A stretch of DNA of 64,000 nucleotides, taken from contig JAGDZK010000020.1 in assembly GCA_049115935.1 (NCBI GenBank), positions 1 to 64,000 on the forward strand, read 5' to 3'. Position 1 is the first letter of the stretch. Each line of letters begins with the position of its first letter. The position numbers were made by a program, and so were the translations under genes. The notes below the pieces were generated by a model that saw only the letters and a program-made list of their open reading frames with translations, was not told the DNA's origin and ran no database searches. Origin of the DNA: Bermanella sp049115935 (GTDB lineage Bacteria; Pseudomonadota; Gammaproteobacteria; Pseudomonadales; Oceanobacteraceae). Positions 34,901 to 43,061 of this stretch are shown piece after piece.

Positions 34901-35954
34901 TAATGGCACGCTCAGCAATGGCGTCCACATGATCAAGCATCGGTACCTGATTATGGCTTTTATCAATGGTTGCCACCATGGTTGGGTCAATCACACCTGC
35001 GCTTTCTGGCATCATTAAAAAGTAAGGAGACATCATGGCATTAATACCCGCTTGCGCTTGATCAAATGATTCACGGTCACCATCGCGATACACTAAGCCA
35101 TGTAACACAGGCACACCCACTGCCATAAAATCTTGTTTGGTTTTTTCAGCTTCGTGCAACATGCGGTAGTTAATCAAAGCTTGCACATTGCCTGTGGCAA
35201 TTTTACGGAAGCCCTCACTTGCATCTGTACCATCAAAAAACATCGCAAATCCTTGGCCTCCTTGTTTTTCAATGGCTGAAATTGTGGCATCAATTAAGCT
35301 AGTTTGCTCATTTTCAACGGCACTGCGGTGCATTAACACACCCACTACCGGTTTTGTCTGATCTTGTTTTAACCAGCTAAAAAACCCTTGTGCATCGGAG
35401 CTAATTAATCCATCAAAGTTAGGGTGATACACCCCCACGGTAGGCACAACATGCAATGCGCCTACTTTATTGGTTTGTTTAAAAAATTCATTACCTAAAA
35501 AAGCAAATAAATTTTCATAGTTTTTACGCATCCCATTTTCTAAAAAATCATGGGCTTGTGTATATTGCGCCTTAGTGAAACCGCGATTTAATCCATTCAT
35601 ACTAAAGCCAACTGAAATTGCCGTGTTTTGACAGGCTTTCATGGCATTGGCAATTTCTGGGTATTGTCCCGCAGCAGCATCCGCACTAACAGCCTGAGTA
35701 ATCACCACTTTATAGTCACACAGCACAGCCAAACCCGGTTTTTTACTAAAACTGCGCGTACTAAACGCATCTAAATTTAATTGATAAGGCTCGGCAGATT
35801 CTTTTAAAATTTTAATTTTGGCCGAAGCTAAATGACTATCCCCTATATATAAAATATCTTTTGCAGGGGCGGTATTCCCGTGCGATACAGCCCCATACAG
35901 GGTAATCGCCATCACGATTATGTAATTAATAATGTTGTGTTTCATAAAAGTCAT
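31998..35954 (-). CDS. Exported, membrane-anchored CobN-like chelatase (HmuS type)
   Basis: 1318 residues, CobN length. It starts with a signal peptide (IINYIIVMAITLYGAVSHG) and ends with a hydrophobic anchor (GFAMLLLLAFIAGSLVQL), so the catalytic body lies outside the cytosol. CobN-family marks: DAFIHLGTHGSQEWLTGKER, FVMDNVGEAMQAKRRGRAV, PVGYGGDPVRAHDSVPTGVN and NLYGMNTSDDPFQYFGGMA. True CobN is cytosolic and inserts cobalt in B12 synthesis; no cob genes are near. HmuS homologues in haem loci are CobN-like proteins linked to haem use and metal removal. Context (receptor, HmuY-like protein, ExbB) favours that role. Confidence 0.85.
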   Translation of the reverse strand: MTFMKHNIINYIIVMAITLYGAVSHGNTAPAKDILYIGDSHLASAKIKILKESAEPYQLNLDAFSTRSFSKKPGLAVLCDYKVVITQAVSADAAAGQYPEIANAMKACQNTAISVGFSMNGLNRGFTKAQYTQAHDFLENGMRKNYENLFAFLGNEFFKQTNKVGALHVVPTVGVYHPNFDGLISSDAQGFFSWLKQDQTKPVVGVLMHRSAVENEQTSLIDATISAIEKQGGQGFAMFFDGTDASEGFRKIATGNVQALINYRMLHEAEKTKQDFMAVGVPVLHGLVYRDGDRESFDQAQAGINAMMSPYFLMMPESAGVIDPTMVATIDKSHNQVPMLDHVDAIAERAIKQGMLSLKANKDKKLSLFLWNYPPGDKNMGAAFLNVPDSIRDIAKTLKAQGYSIEEKTSDELIESVGQLLRPFYTRSGLELLMEKGLSDYLPVSDYLTWLNTLPEAVRQPILERWGNPENNIYVRTVNGEKAFVIPQIKMGNLVVMPQPSRSEDEDKNAALYHNTSSPINHYYLAVYLYAKQKHASDAFIHLGTHGSQEWLTGKERGLSMYDAPQLTVGNTPIVYPFVMDNVGEAMQAKRRGRAVMLSHMTPGFAESGYYGDFAELEELLEQYMTLSEGKTKQVVQDNIKQLSITLKIFEDVGFSEARIEKEFDAYMHAVHDYMHELAEESQPLGVHTYGSTLNDPHLMTTVAQMLGHEFKEQAETFEQKTAITLKQAPDVFSQKLEDNKVVQLDDTPGFKLLWAHIVEKQTLKVNAELAGFLTQAEDFAQRIRGQQEMENMLKGLSGQFVPVGYGGDPVRAHDSVPTGVNLLGFNPAKVPSKAAWQVGQKLVEDLIANHYKEKGQYPDKLAFSLWSLETMRHHGVLESQVLAAMGVRPVWDENGFLKGTEIIPYAELKRPRVDVVASATGLYRDAFPNVMLMIAKAIEQVAKLKEDNNSVYANTLALKKSLLAEGVSEDEAEYLSTVRLFSNASGSYGSGLADTALASDTWESDGKLADLYLKRMGYAFGSDAKRWSDQVEGLYSKALSGTDAVLFSRSSNLYGMNTSDDPFQYFGGMALAIRNIDGASPQMMISNLREKNEERSESFNRFMARELRNRSFHPRWIEEAQKEGYSGASMMLDRLNNFWGWTVMYPEGVTDAQWQEFAEVYVKDKYNMDMREFFEQSNPTNLAQMIERMLEAQRKDYWETDEETLKQLVETYLEIKRDHNVFSENEIFLENLSQQAKGFGLEALLASANDAIAQELAQEAAASQANEMVEGQKLEQVEQSQTNDELDWQTLGFAMLLLLAFIAGSLVQLRPVRVQST

Positions 35955-36281
35955 TTATTGGTTGCTCTGTTTTTCATCGGCTGGTACGTACACCATGGAC
36001 CCATCTTTCATCTTGTAAGCGGTGCCTGCTTTTTGTCCATTGCCTGAACCGACATCACCTTGAGATTGGAATTGTTTAATTTCATTGCCCTCTTTCACAA
36101 TGATTTCCATATTGGGCTCACCTTCATTTTTTATTACCGTTACATTTTCACTGCTAAACGGGTTTAACGGATTTTGCGCAATGGAAATAATTAAAGCGGC
36201 TATGATGACCAAAAATACATCCACTAAATTCACGGCGGTTGTAATGGGATCTAGATCATCTTCATCAGTTAAAAATTTCAT
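35955..36281 (-). CDS. DUF2149 membrane protein (HmuV-like)
   Basis: 108 residues. FLTDEDDLDPITTAVNLVDVFLVIIAALIISI is the diagnostic DUF2149 N-terminus, giving one membrane helix near residues 17-38, and the remainder is a periplasmic tail. DUF2149 proteins sit next to ExbB-like genes in Hmu-type loci and resemble ExbD in topology, so a role in energy coupling is inferred. It is separated from the ExbB-like gene by 1 base and abuts the CobN-like gene. Confidence 0.85.
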   Translation of the reverse strand: MKFLTDEDDLDPITTAVNLVDVFLVIIAALIISIAQNPLNPFSSENVTVIKNEGEPNMEIIVKEGNEIKQFQSQGDVGSGNGQKAGTAYKMKDGSMVYVPADEKQSNQ

Positions 36282-36282
36282 C

Positions 36283-36819
36283 TTAAGCCTCTTTTACTGC
36301 TTTTAAAGCAACGCCAATGGGCTGTTCATTGTGCAATGCTTGTTTTAAGTCCACTAAGTCTTGGGCTAACCAGCGTTTTTTAATTGATACCGCAATAAAG
36401 GTTAATGAAGCCGCTGCCAAAGCAAAAATAACCGCAGCAAACGCAATGGATAAATTTTCTGAAATCCCTTGAATATTGCCATCTGCCAAGCTTTTTAATG
36501 CGGGCCCCATTGGAATCATGGTGGCAATTAGGCCTAACATTGGAGCAACCTTGGTAACCAGCTTTAAAAACTCTAAACGTTTAAATGCAAATAATTCCAA
36601 CTCATCAAAATCCTGAATACGATCCTGCGCCTGAAAATAATGCAGTTCGAATCCACGGTTTACCGTTTTGCTTTGCCCTGCACGACGCTGCCACGCCTGA
36701 ATGGCCACTCGACCCAAACTGTAAAACCCCAAAAAGAAAACAAACAGAATTGCCACTAACACTGGCGCAAGTAAAAGATCGCTGATGCGATACATAAAAA
36801 ATTCAATAGAGGAGATCAT
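36283..36819 (-). CDS. MotA/TolQ/ExbB-family protein (HmuU-like)
   Basis: 178 residues from MISSIEFFMYRIS. An upstream ATG (36873) would add 18 residues without membrane features. Three membrane segments at about 10-35, 90-112 and 135-158 (new numbering) fit the ExbB/TolQ fold, including LEFLKLVTKVAPMLGLIATMIPMG and the conserved LSIAFAAVIFALAAASLTF. With the DUF2149 protein it may form a proton-driven motor for the receptor encoded across the shared promoter. First gene of the minus-strand operon; Fur-box-like site upstream. Confidence 0.87.
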   Translation of the reverse strand: MISSIEFFMYRISDLLLAPVLVAILFVFFLGFYSLGRVAIQAWQRRAGQSKTVNRGFELHYFQAQDRIQDFDELELFAFKRLEFLKLVTKVAPMLGLIATMIPMGPALKSLADGNIQGISENLSIAFAAVIFALAAASLTFIAVSIKKRWLAQDLVDLKQALHNEQPIGVALKAVKEA

Positions 36820-36904
36820 GATTTTTTCCGGGAAGTGCTTAAGTTCAACAAACCTCGCATGATTACTTTTCATACAAAGCTCATAATTATTTACTGCATT
36901 CTAT

Positions 36905-36919
36905 TGCGAATGATTCGCA
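36905..36919. promoter_or_regulatory. Fur-box-like palindrome in the shared promoter
   Basis: TGCGAATGATTCGCA is a perfect 15-bp palindrome, inside the 36820-36967 divergent region, with related AT-rich half sites just beside it (TGCAATAGCATTAGCAATAA). It resembles the NATWATNATNAT-type Fur operator with G and C replacing two bases. Iron-responsive control of both operons is the expected reading. Confidence 0.6.
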
Positions 36920-36967
36920 TATGCAATAGCATTAGCAATAATTACTATTTGCGAATAAATATCATTT

Positions 36968-38986
36968 ATGAAAACCCACTGCGTTTCTTCTCTATTAATC
37001 ACCAGCCTTCTTGCCACAAATGCCTATTGTGCCGTTGAGTTAGACACACAAGAGATTACGGGTCATACAAAACAATACCCTCATTTAAGCGAGCAGCCTG
37101 TGAGGGTCGAACTCATCAGCCGTGAGGCAATTGAAGAAAGCCATGCTCTAAATTTAGCCGAGGCACTAGAGTATTCTGCCGGTGTACAGCTGAAGCCCAT
37201 AACGGGCAAATCGGGAACGGGCGTATGGCTGCAGGGTTATGATTCCGATCGTGTTGCGGTATTGATTGATGGCAACCCAGTTGCAGCGGGTACCGGCAGC
37301 AGTGTGGACATTACACAAATTGCCATCGGTGACGTTGAACGCATAGAAATCAGTAAAGGCTCAATGTCCGCCATTTATGGCACCAGCGCCATGGGTGGTG
37401 TTGTCAATGTTATAACTCGAAAACCCGAACAAGGACGCCAAGCTAATTTACGTTACATAGGCGGCTCTTGGGGCAGCCAAGACTTACCATACGATACCGT
37501 ACCAGTTGGTAAACAACATATAACCGCCAACATCAGCCAAGCAAGCGAGACAAATTCGTTGCAACTGGTTGCTGACTCACAAATTTCATCCGGCTTTCGC
37601 GCCCCAGATACCACTGAAACCCAAGGCTGGGAAGGCTATAAAAATAACCTAAGTGCAAAAAGCATGACGCAACTTAGTGCCAGCAGCCAGCTTATGCTCT
37701 CCCCTCGCTTTTACCGTGAAGACATTAAAACCATCAACGATAATTTCATTGGTGGTATTGGCAATGTACCAAAAGAAAAGATTGATATTACTGAAAAAAA
37801 TTCACTGACAAGTGTTTTTGAAAAAGACAACGGTGACTTAGGCAAGTTAAAAATGACATACAGTTTTGAAGATTATCAAAACGAATCACGCCAAGATTTA
37901 ATCAGCACATCCCATATAGAACAACACCGCATTACCGATATTGATCATCAAGGTATCACCGCCCAATACAAATATAATCATAATTATACTTCGCACTATG
38001 TGGCAGGCGTTGAATATTTACACGACGGCATGAATGCCACTTCCCATAAAAACGATGGCACAACTGCAACAATAGAAACCGAGGTGGACGATAAAACTCT
38101 TAAAAATACCAATGGTTTTTTTCAGTTAGGCACACAAGCCACTCAAGATATAGAAGTGCTATTGAGCGGCCGTATTAATAATAACTCTCGCTACGGCACT
38201 GAGTTTTCGCCCATGTTAAACCTGCAATACACCCCGTTTGTAGGCAATGGCCATTATCTGAACGTTCGCGTAGGTGGCGGTCATGGTTATCGCACCCCTA
38301 CCCTAAAAGAGCTTTACCACTTTTTTGACCACAGCCACATTGGGTATGTATTGCTTGGTGATGAAAACCTTGAGCCTGAGTCATCCGTCAATATACAAGC
38401 AAGCCTTGAATACAGTAACCAAAAGCAACTTAACTTTGATATCAGCATTTATAAAAATGACATTAAAAACCTCATCGATTTTTATGTTAACCAAGATAAA
38501 ACCAATGAATTATCCAGCGAATATGGCAGCGAAGTGGTCGCCAATGTCTATGGCAACATTGACCGTGCGCGCACACAAGGGCTTGAGTTTTCACTGACGT
38601 ATGAAGTCGCACCTTGGTTAACCACCAATTTGGGGTATGCCTATTTAGATGCTATCAACAAGGAAACCGGCAAAGCATTAACCAGCCGACCTGAACACGA
38701 TATAAAAACCAGTTTGGATTTTTACCTGACCCATAAAAATAAAGTGTCTTTGAAATATCAATATTATTCAAAGCAGTTTTCTGACGAAGACAATTTATTA
38801 GTCACACCTGCTTATTCTCAATTTGATCTTAAGTGGAATTATTACCCTACCAGCCACATCAATCTTTTTGCAGGCATCGACAACCTAACGGATGTACAGC
38901 GCGACTTTTCGGTGGGCAGCGATCTTCGTCCAGAAGAAGGACGCTATGTGTATTTAGGCATTGCTCTGAATAAAATAATTTTTTAA
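36968..38986 (+). CDS. TonB-dependent outer-membrane receptor (HmuR-like)
   Basis: 672 residues. Signal peptide (SSLLITSLLATNAYC), then a plug domain (VELISREAIEESHALNLAEAL, VAVLIDGNPVAAGTGSS, VERIEISKGSMSAIYGTSAMGGVVNVIT) and a 22-strand-type barrel to the C-terminal aromatic-rich strand ending in YVYLGIALNKIIF. The C-terminal Phe fits outer-membrane insertion. No substrate-defining FRAP/NPNL haem motif was identified with certainty, though RTPTLKELYHFFDH is the typical gate region. It heads the plus-strand half of the locus. Confidence 0.92.
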   Translation: MKTHCVSSLLITSLLATNAYCAVELDTQEITGHTKQYPHLSEQPVRVELISREAIEESHALNLAEALEYSAGVQLKPITGKSGTGVWLQGYDSDRVAVLIDGNPVAAGTGSSVDITQIAIGDVERIEISKGSMSAIYGTSAMGGVVNVITRKPEQGRQANLRYIGGSWGSQDLPYDTVPVGKQHITANISQASETNSLQLVADSQISSGFRAPDTTETQGWEGYKNNLSAKSMTQLSASSQLMLSPRFYREDIKTINDNFIGGIGNVPKEKIDITEKNSLTSVFEKDNGDLGKLKMTYSFEDYQNESRQDLISTSHIEQHRITDIDHQGITAQYKYNHNYTSHYVAGVEYLHDGMNATSHKNDGTTATIETEVDDKTLKNTNGFFQLGTQATQDIEVLLSGRINNNSRYGTEFSPMLNLQYTPFVGNGHYLNVRVGGGHGYRTPTLKELYHFFDHSHIGYVLLGDENLEPESSVNIQASLEYSNQKQLNFDISIYKNDIKNLIDFYVNQDKTNELSSEYGSEVVANVYGNIDRARTQGLEFSLTYEVAPWLTTNLGYAYLDAINKETGKALTSRPEHDIKTSLDFYLTHKNKVSLKYQYYSKQFSDEDNLLVTPAYSQFDLKWNYYPTSHINLFAGIDNLTDVQRDFSVGSDLRPEEGRYVYLGIALNKIIF

Positions 38987-39022
38987 ATCAACTATCAAAA
39001 CACAACACAACTGGAGAACACA

Positions 39023-40138
39023 ATGAAACACACCTCAACTCTTTCCATGGTAGCATTAAGCGCATTGCTAACAGCATGTGGCAGCAGCTCAGACAATGAC
39101 TCAGGTAACTCAAAAACCGGCGATATAGAAAACCAATACGCAGCATTTAATGCGATTTCGGCACCGGCTTATTTAAATCTAGAATCCGGCACGACGGTTA
39201 CCAAAGATGAAAACTGGCATTTTTCATATCAAAAATACGTAGGCTTTACCGTGAATGGTGGCATTTCAGGTAGCGGCAGTGTTAGCGCCTGTGCCGCACA
39301 CACCCCTGATGGTTTATATGACGCTGACGGCAAAGCGGTTCAAGCGGCATTTGAAGCGCTCACCCGTGATAACACAGAAGCAGCATTTAATGCGGTCACT
39401 AAAACAAGCTGTGACAACTTCATCACTGACGCCATTAAAACTTATATTGAATTTGGCGACTGGGCCAGCTACAACCCAACTACACACGCTATCACCCTTA
39501 ACCAAGGCACCGAAAACGGTTGGATCGTTCAATCTGCAAGTGCCGATGGCAACGGTCTTTATAACTATGGCCGTGTAAAAGTTTCTGATCTTGCTTACGA
39601 GTCAGGTGTGAGCTACCGCTTAAAATTCTCAGTTGAGCAATGGGATGAAAACGCGCAAGTATTTGTAGCCGCAACCGAATCAGATGCCATTGATTTCACA
39701 ACTGAGCGCCAATACTGGGACATGGAAACCAACACACTGGTTACCTCAGCAGATGACTGGGAGCTAAGCATTGAACGCGCCGGCCAAGCATGGAACATTC
39801 AAGTAAATGCAGCTGTATCAGGTAATGGCACCGCAGGTATTGGTCATGTATTAGTGGATTCCGGTTCTGCATTTGATGTCACCAACCCTAAAGCCAGTGG
39901 TGATGACATTTATAAATTTTACACTGACTCAGCTGAAACCGCTCTTTCGGCTCCTGGTAACTACGGTGCATTCCAATACGGTGTAGCCGGTGGACACAAC
40001 ATGTGGCCAACTTTCACCACCTACTTGTTTAAAGACGGCGATCGTTTCTTTAAAGCACAAGTGGTCAGCAACTATGGTGAAGATGGCACACTTGCAAGTG
40101 GCAACTTATATGTACGTTACGCAGAAGTAACGGAGTAA
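39023..40138 (+). CDS. Lipoprotein with two HmuY-like halves
   Basis: 371 residues. Lipobox LTACG (Cys19) marks a surface or periplasmic lipoprotein. Two homologous halves follow: about 45-215 (YLNLESGTTVTKDENWHFSYQKY, GGISGSGSVSA, then SVEQW) and about 230-371 (YWDMETNTLVTSADDWELSIERA, VSGNGTAGIG, then KFYTDS). Each has the N-terminal D/T-x-W start and Y-x-K-x-like strands of HmuY haem-binding proteins. It lies directly after the receptor gene. A haem-capturing role fits the locus, but the ligand residues could not be fixed by eye, and the tandem form is unusual. Confidence 0.75.
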   Translation: MKHTSTLSMVALSALLTACGSSSDNDSGNSKTGDIENQYAAFNAISAPAYLNLESGTTVTKDENWHFSYQKYVGFTVNGGISGSGSVSACAAHTPDGLYDADGKAVQAAFEALTRDNTEAAFNAVTKTSCDNFITDAIKTYIEFGDWASYNPTTHAITLNQGTENGWIVQSASADGNGLYNYGRVKVSDLAYESGVSYRLKFSVEQWDENAQVFVAATESDAIDFTTERQYWDMETNTLVTSADDWELSIERAGQAWNIQVNAAVSGNGTAGIGHVLVDSGSAFDVTNPKASGDDIYKFYTDSAETALSAPGNYGAFQYGVAGGHNMWPTFTTYLFKDGDRFFKAQVVSNYGEDGTLASGNLYVRYAEVTE

Positions 40139-40148
40139 GGTTAAATAC

Positions 40149-40182
40149 ACATCACATACTCCCCTATTGGAGTATGTGATGT
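40149..40182 (+). terminator. Terminator after the HmuY-like gene
   Basis: 14-bp stem (ACATCACATACTCC/GGAGTATGTGATGT) with a 6-base loop and a TTTTCT tail, ending the receptor-lipoprotein operon. Confidence 0.8.
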
Positions 40183-40251
40183 ATGGTTTTCTGCTACAAA
40201 TCCGTTAACATGCCTGCTTATTAGTATTAGTATTTGTATCAGGATACCTTA

Positions 40252-41070
40252 ATGGATAACCCAATCGCTTCCAGAAAACGCCGTATTATTGCTGTATTGA
40301 TTGATTTTTGGTTAATCGGGTATTTAACGTCCTTAAGCATTTACATTCAATTTTTTGTCATCAAAACACCCTGGGACACCGACCTCATTGAAGGTGTGAT
40401 CAGTTTACATTTAGCAATGGGCCTCACTGGTTTATTCATTTTTCTATGTAAAGACACCCTAAACGGGTTAAGTATTGGCAAGCTTTTAATGGGCATTCGA
40501 ACTGTCAAAACGTCGGGCAAACCCGTGGATTTTTTCAGTGCAGTGCTGCGTAATCTTACATTATTAATTTGGCCCGTCGAAGCCATCGCTATTATTCTCA
40601 ACTCAAAAAAACGCCGTCTTGGAGATCACCTAGCTGGCACAAAAGTAAAACGGGATCTAAAAATATCAGGCTCGTACCGTGGCCTTGCCGCCATTGTGTT
40701 AATGGGGTTTTATTGGTTTACACCCAACCTGCCAAACATTGATTTTACCAGCCAAGACTTTAATGATATTTCACAATATATTATCAAACATTCACAAGCA
40801 TATGAGGTTGCCGAGCAATCTTTATATGAACAGCCTGCCATTGAAAAACTCATCGGCTCTATCAGCGAAATTAAAATTGGGAATACTAGCAGCATAGAAA
40901 CACACAATGACTCAGGTCATGCCCATTTAATTTTAGTCGCCATAGGTGAACATGCTGAACTGCCAGTAGAGGTAAGACTTAAACGCAGCGAAGGAAAGTG
41001 GCAACTCACTGAGATGCACTTTGAGCAAACTCAAAACGTGCCGATCAGTGATGATTTAAAAAACAAATAA
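40252..41070 (+). CDS. RDD family membrane protein with soluble C-terminal domain
   Basis: 272 residues from ATG at 40252, with AGGA 8 bases upstream. RDD membrane domain (SRKRRIIAVLIDFWLIGYL, then GLSIGKLLMGIRTV, AVLRNLTLLIWPVEAI and KKRRLGDHLAGTKV) with about four membrane helices. After residue 150 comes a lysine-rich soluble part of unknown role. RDD proteins can act in transport or lipid interactions; not assigned here. It sits beyond the Hmu-type terminator, so it is probably an independent unit. Confidence 0.82.
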   Translation: MDNPIASRKRRIIAVLIDFWLIGYLTSLSIYIQFFVIKTPWDTDLIEGVISLHLAMGLTGLFIFLCKDTLNGLSIGKLLMGIRTVKTSGKPVDFFSAVLRNLTLLIWPVEAIAIILNSKKRRLGDHLAGTKVKRDLKISGSYRGLAAIVLMGFYWFTPNLPNIDFTSQDFNDISQYIIKHSQAYEVAEQSLYEQPAIEKLIGSISEIKIGNTSSIETHNDSGHAHLILVAIGEHAELPVEVRLKRSEGKWQLTEMHFEQTQNVPISDDLKNK

Positions 41071-41129
41071 AAAATGGGCTTAGGCTTCGGCTGCCCCACA
41101 AAAAAAACTGAACAACGCTTAACCAAAAA

Positions 41130-41175
41130 CGTCATCCCCGACGCGCGAAGCGCTTTGATCGGGGATCCACTTCTA
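41130..41175. repeat. Interspersed GTCATCCCCGA palindromic repeat, copy 2
   Basis: Nearly identical to 28872-28917. A second palindrome (CCCCCGC/GCGGGGG, 41225-41242) follows in the same gap. Confidence 0.8.
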
Positions 41176-41329
41176 CTTTATGTGAAAAATTTGAGTGTTT
41201 CATCGGTCAGTTTATAGGATTGGACCCCCGCGTCCGCGGGGGAGACGTTGAATTTCTGTTGATTTTCAAACTATGGGACAACAGTGTGCTCAGGCCCATT
41301 TTTGATAATTAGTAAAAACCATTTATCCA

Positions 41330-41908
41330 TTATTTTAAATATTGAGGCTGCAACAGCGGCGAAACATTCGGTTTATGCTGCGCTATTTCGTCAACACTTA
41401 AACCGGCTAACTCATATGGAAACACCAGCCAGTCATCGGTTTCATATAAACAAAAATCGGGTTTAATATTGGTTTGATTCATCTTTGGTTTTTGATACAA
41501 GGTCGCCACACGAATATCTTTAGGTAAATTCCGTTTTAAATGTTTTTCTAAGCGCTTTAAAACAGCACTGATGTTTTGTCCGGTACTAAACACATCATCA
41601 ACAATCAGCAAGCCGTCATCCGCATTTAAATTTTCAACTAAATATTGGGTACCGTGTACACGAATATCTTCAGGATTATCCACCATGTTTTGATAAGCTG
41701 GCTGACCTTTATAAGACGTTCGCAGTGAAATATGATCGGTTTTAATGCCTAATGTTTGCAAACACTCTTGCACATAAATCCCCACCGAGCTGCCACCACG
41801 CCACAAGCCCACTATAAACGTTGGGCGAAACCCACTTTCTAAAATACTCACACCTAAACGAAAAGCATCTTGAATCAAGCTTTCTTCATCTAAAAAACGC
41901 TTTTCCAT
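41330..41908 (-). CDS. Phosphoribosyltransferase (hypoxanthine-guanine type), paralogue 1
   Basis: 192 residues from ATG at 41908, preceded by GGAGG at good spacing. PRPP-binding loop LLIVDDVFSTGQNISAV near residue 100 and FRPTFIVGLWRGGSSVGI near residue 30 are the type I PRTase marks. RVATLYQKPKMN and PDFCLYETDDWLVFPYEL follow the family's hood. It resembles the Gpt/Hpt-like purine salvage group; the base specificity is not fixed. It is divergent from its close relative at 42065. Confidence 0.85.
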   Translation of the reverse strand: MEKRFLDEESLIQDAFRLGVSILESGFRPTFIVGLWRGGSSVGIYVQECLQTLGIKTDHISLRTSYKGQPAYQNMVDNPEDIRVHGTQYLVENLNADDGLLIVDDVFSTGQNISAVLKRLEKHLKRNLPKDIRVATLYQKPKMNQTNIKPDFCLYETDDWLVFPYELAGLSVDEIAQHKPNVSPLLQPQYLK

Positions 41909-42064
41909 CTTGCCTCCAACGCTGACAAGTGATTGAATCAATAAACACAGAAAATAACCAAGTGGTCAGCTTTTAATTAGGCCATAGGCTACTGTGAATC
42001 TCAATAGTCTTTTTTATGCACTATTTTCGAGCAGTTCCACCGCATCACACTACAGGAAGTCTTT

Positions 42065-42646
42065 ATGAGTGAAAAACAATATTTAAGCGCACAGGGCTTA
42101 CTTGATGACTCATTCGCTCTAGGGGCAAAGGTACTGGCTTCGGACTTTCGCCCAACATTCATCATTGCGGTTTGGCGTGGCGGCGCGCCTGTTGGCATTG
42201 CCGTTCAAGAGTTTTTGGCATACCACGGTGTTGAAACGGACAACATAGCCATACGCACTTCATCTTATGCGGCTGGTATTGACCAGCAATCCCGGGAGGT
42301 TAAGGTATTTGGTTTAAATTATTTAATGAAGAATATTCGACACAATGATCGTTTATTAATCGTAGATGATGTATTTGATACAGGGCGCTCAATTGAGGCC
42401 ATTATTGATGAGTTACAGCGCCGCACCCGCTTAAATATGCCTGAAGATGTGCGTGTCGCGGTGCCCTATTACAAACCTTCGCGCAATAAAACAGCAAGAG
42501 TGCCGGACTTTTATATTCATGAAACCGAAGCGTGGTTGAAGTACCCTCATTCACTTGAAGGGTTAACCAATGAAGAGATCGCAACAGGCAGACCCGCCTT
42601 ATACGAGATCATTAAAAATCATTTACCTAACAATGATGCCACTTAA
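42065..42646 (+). CDS. Phosphoribosyltransferase (hypoxanthine-guanine type), paralogue 2
   Basis: 193 residues. Same layout as the gene at 41330: FRPTFIIAVWRGGAPVGIAV, PRPP loop LLIVDDVFDTGRSIEAI, VAVPYYKPSRNKT, PDFYIHETEAWLKYPHSL. The two proteins align throughout by eye, so this is a head-to-head duplication separated by 156 bases. Its 3' end overlaps the next gene on the other strand by 4 bases. Confidence 0.87.
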   Translation: MSEKQYLSAQGLLDDSFALGAKVLASDFRPTFIIAVWRGGAPVGIAVQEFLAYHGVETDNIAIRTSSYAAGIDQQSREVKVFGLNYLMKNIRHNDRLLIVDDVFDTGRSIEAIIDELQRRTRLNMPEDVRVAVPYYKPSRNKTARVPDFYIHETEAWLKYPHSLEGLTNEEIATGRPALYEIIKNHLPNNDAT

Positions 42647-42987
42647 TACCCTTTTGATACCAAACCATCATGCAAACAGCTAATACCTGAGCGGGCTTCT
42701 ACATAAATATCACGCCACTCTAGGCGGTCACTTTCAATCATAACGCCCAGCTCGGTATCTTCTTCTTCGGTATTTAAAATGGAGACAAGGTCATTGGCTG
42801 ATAGTGTTTGTGGGCATTTAAAGTTATAACTTTGGCTAAAATCCTCTAATACAGATAGCTTCACATTATATTGCTCAGCAAGATCATTTAGAATTTTTGT
42901 ATCTATTTCAGAAGATGTTTGTCCAAGTGCTTGTGCACTTAAAAACAAAGAAGAGGTAAATAAGAAATGTTTAATGTGAGGCTTCAT
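42643..42987 (-). CDS. Small exported protein, hypothetical
   Basis: 114 residues from MKPHIKHFLF, which has AAGGA 7 bases upstream; the ATG six bases earlier is too close to it. Signal peptide (FLFTSSLFLSAQALG). The mature chain is acidic with two cysteines (FKCPQTL and ISCLHDG). No recognised domain. Convergent with the PRTase, overlapping stops. Confidence 0.7.
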   Translation of the reverse strand: MKPHIKHFLFTSSLFLSAQALGQTSSEIDTKILNDLAEQYNVKLSVLEDFSQSYNFKCPQTLSANDLVSILNTEEEDTELGVMIESDRLEWRDIYVEARSGISCLHDGLVSKGY

Positions 42988-43061
42988 GGTCATGTCCTTT
43001 TTTTAAGGACAGTAACCATGAAATATGACAGTTAAATGACAAGCGGATTTATAATTGAGAA

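Noticed and set aside
31998..35954. Cobalamin biosynthesis by CobN
   Set aside because: No other cob genes or B12 riboswitch are visible, and the protein has an export signal and membrane anchor.
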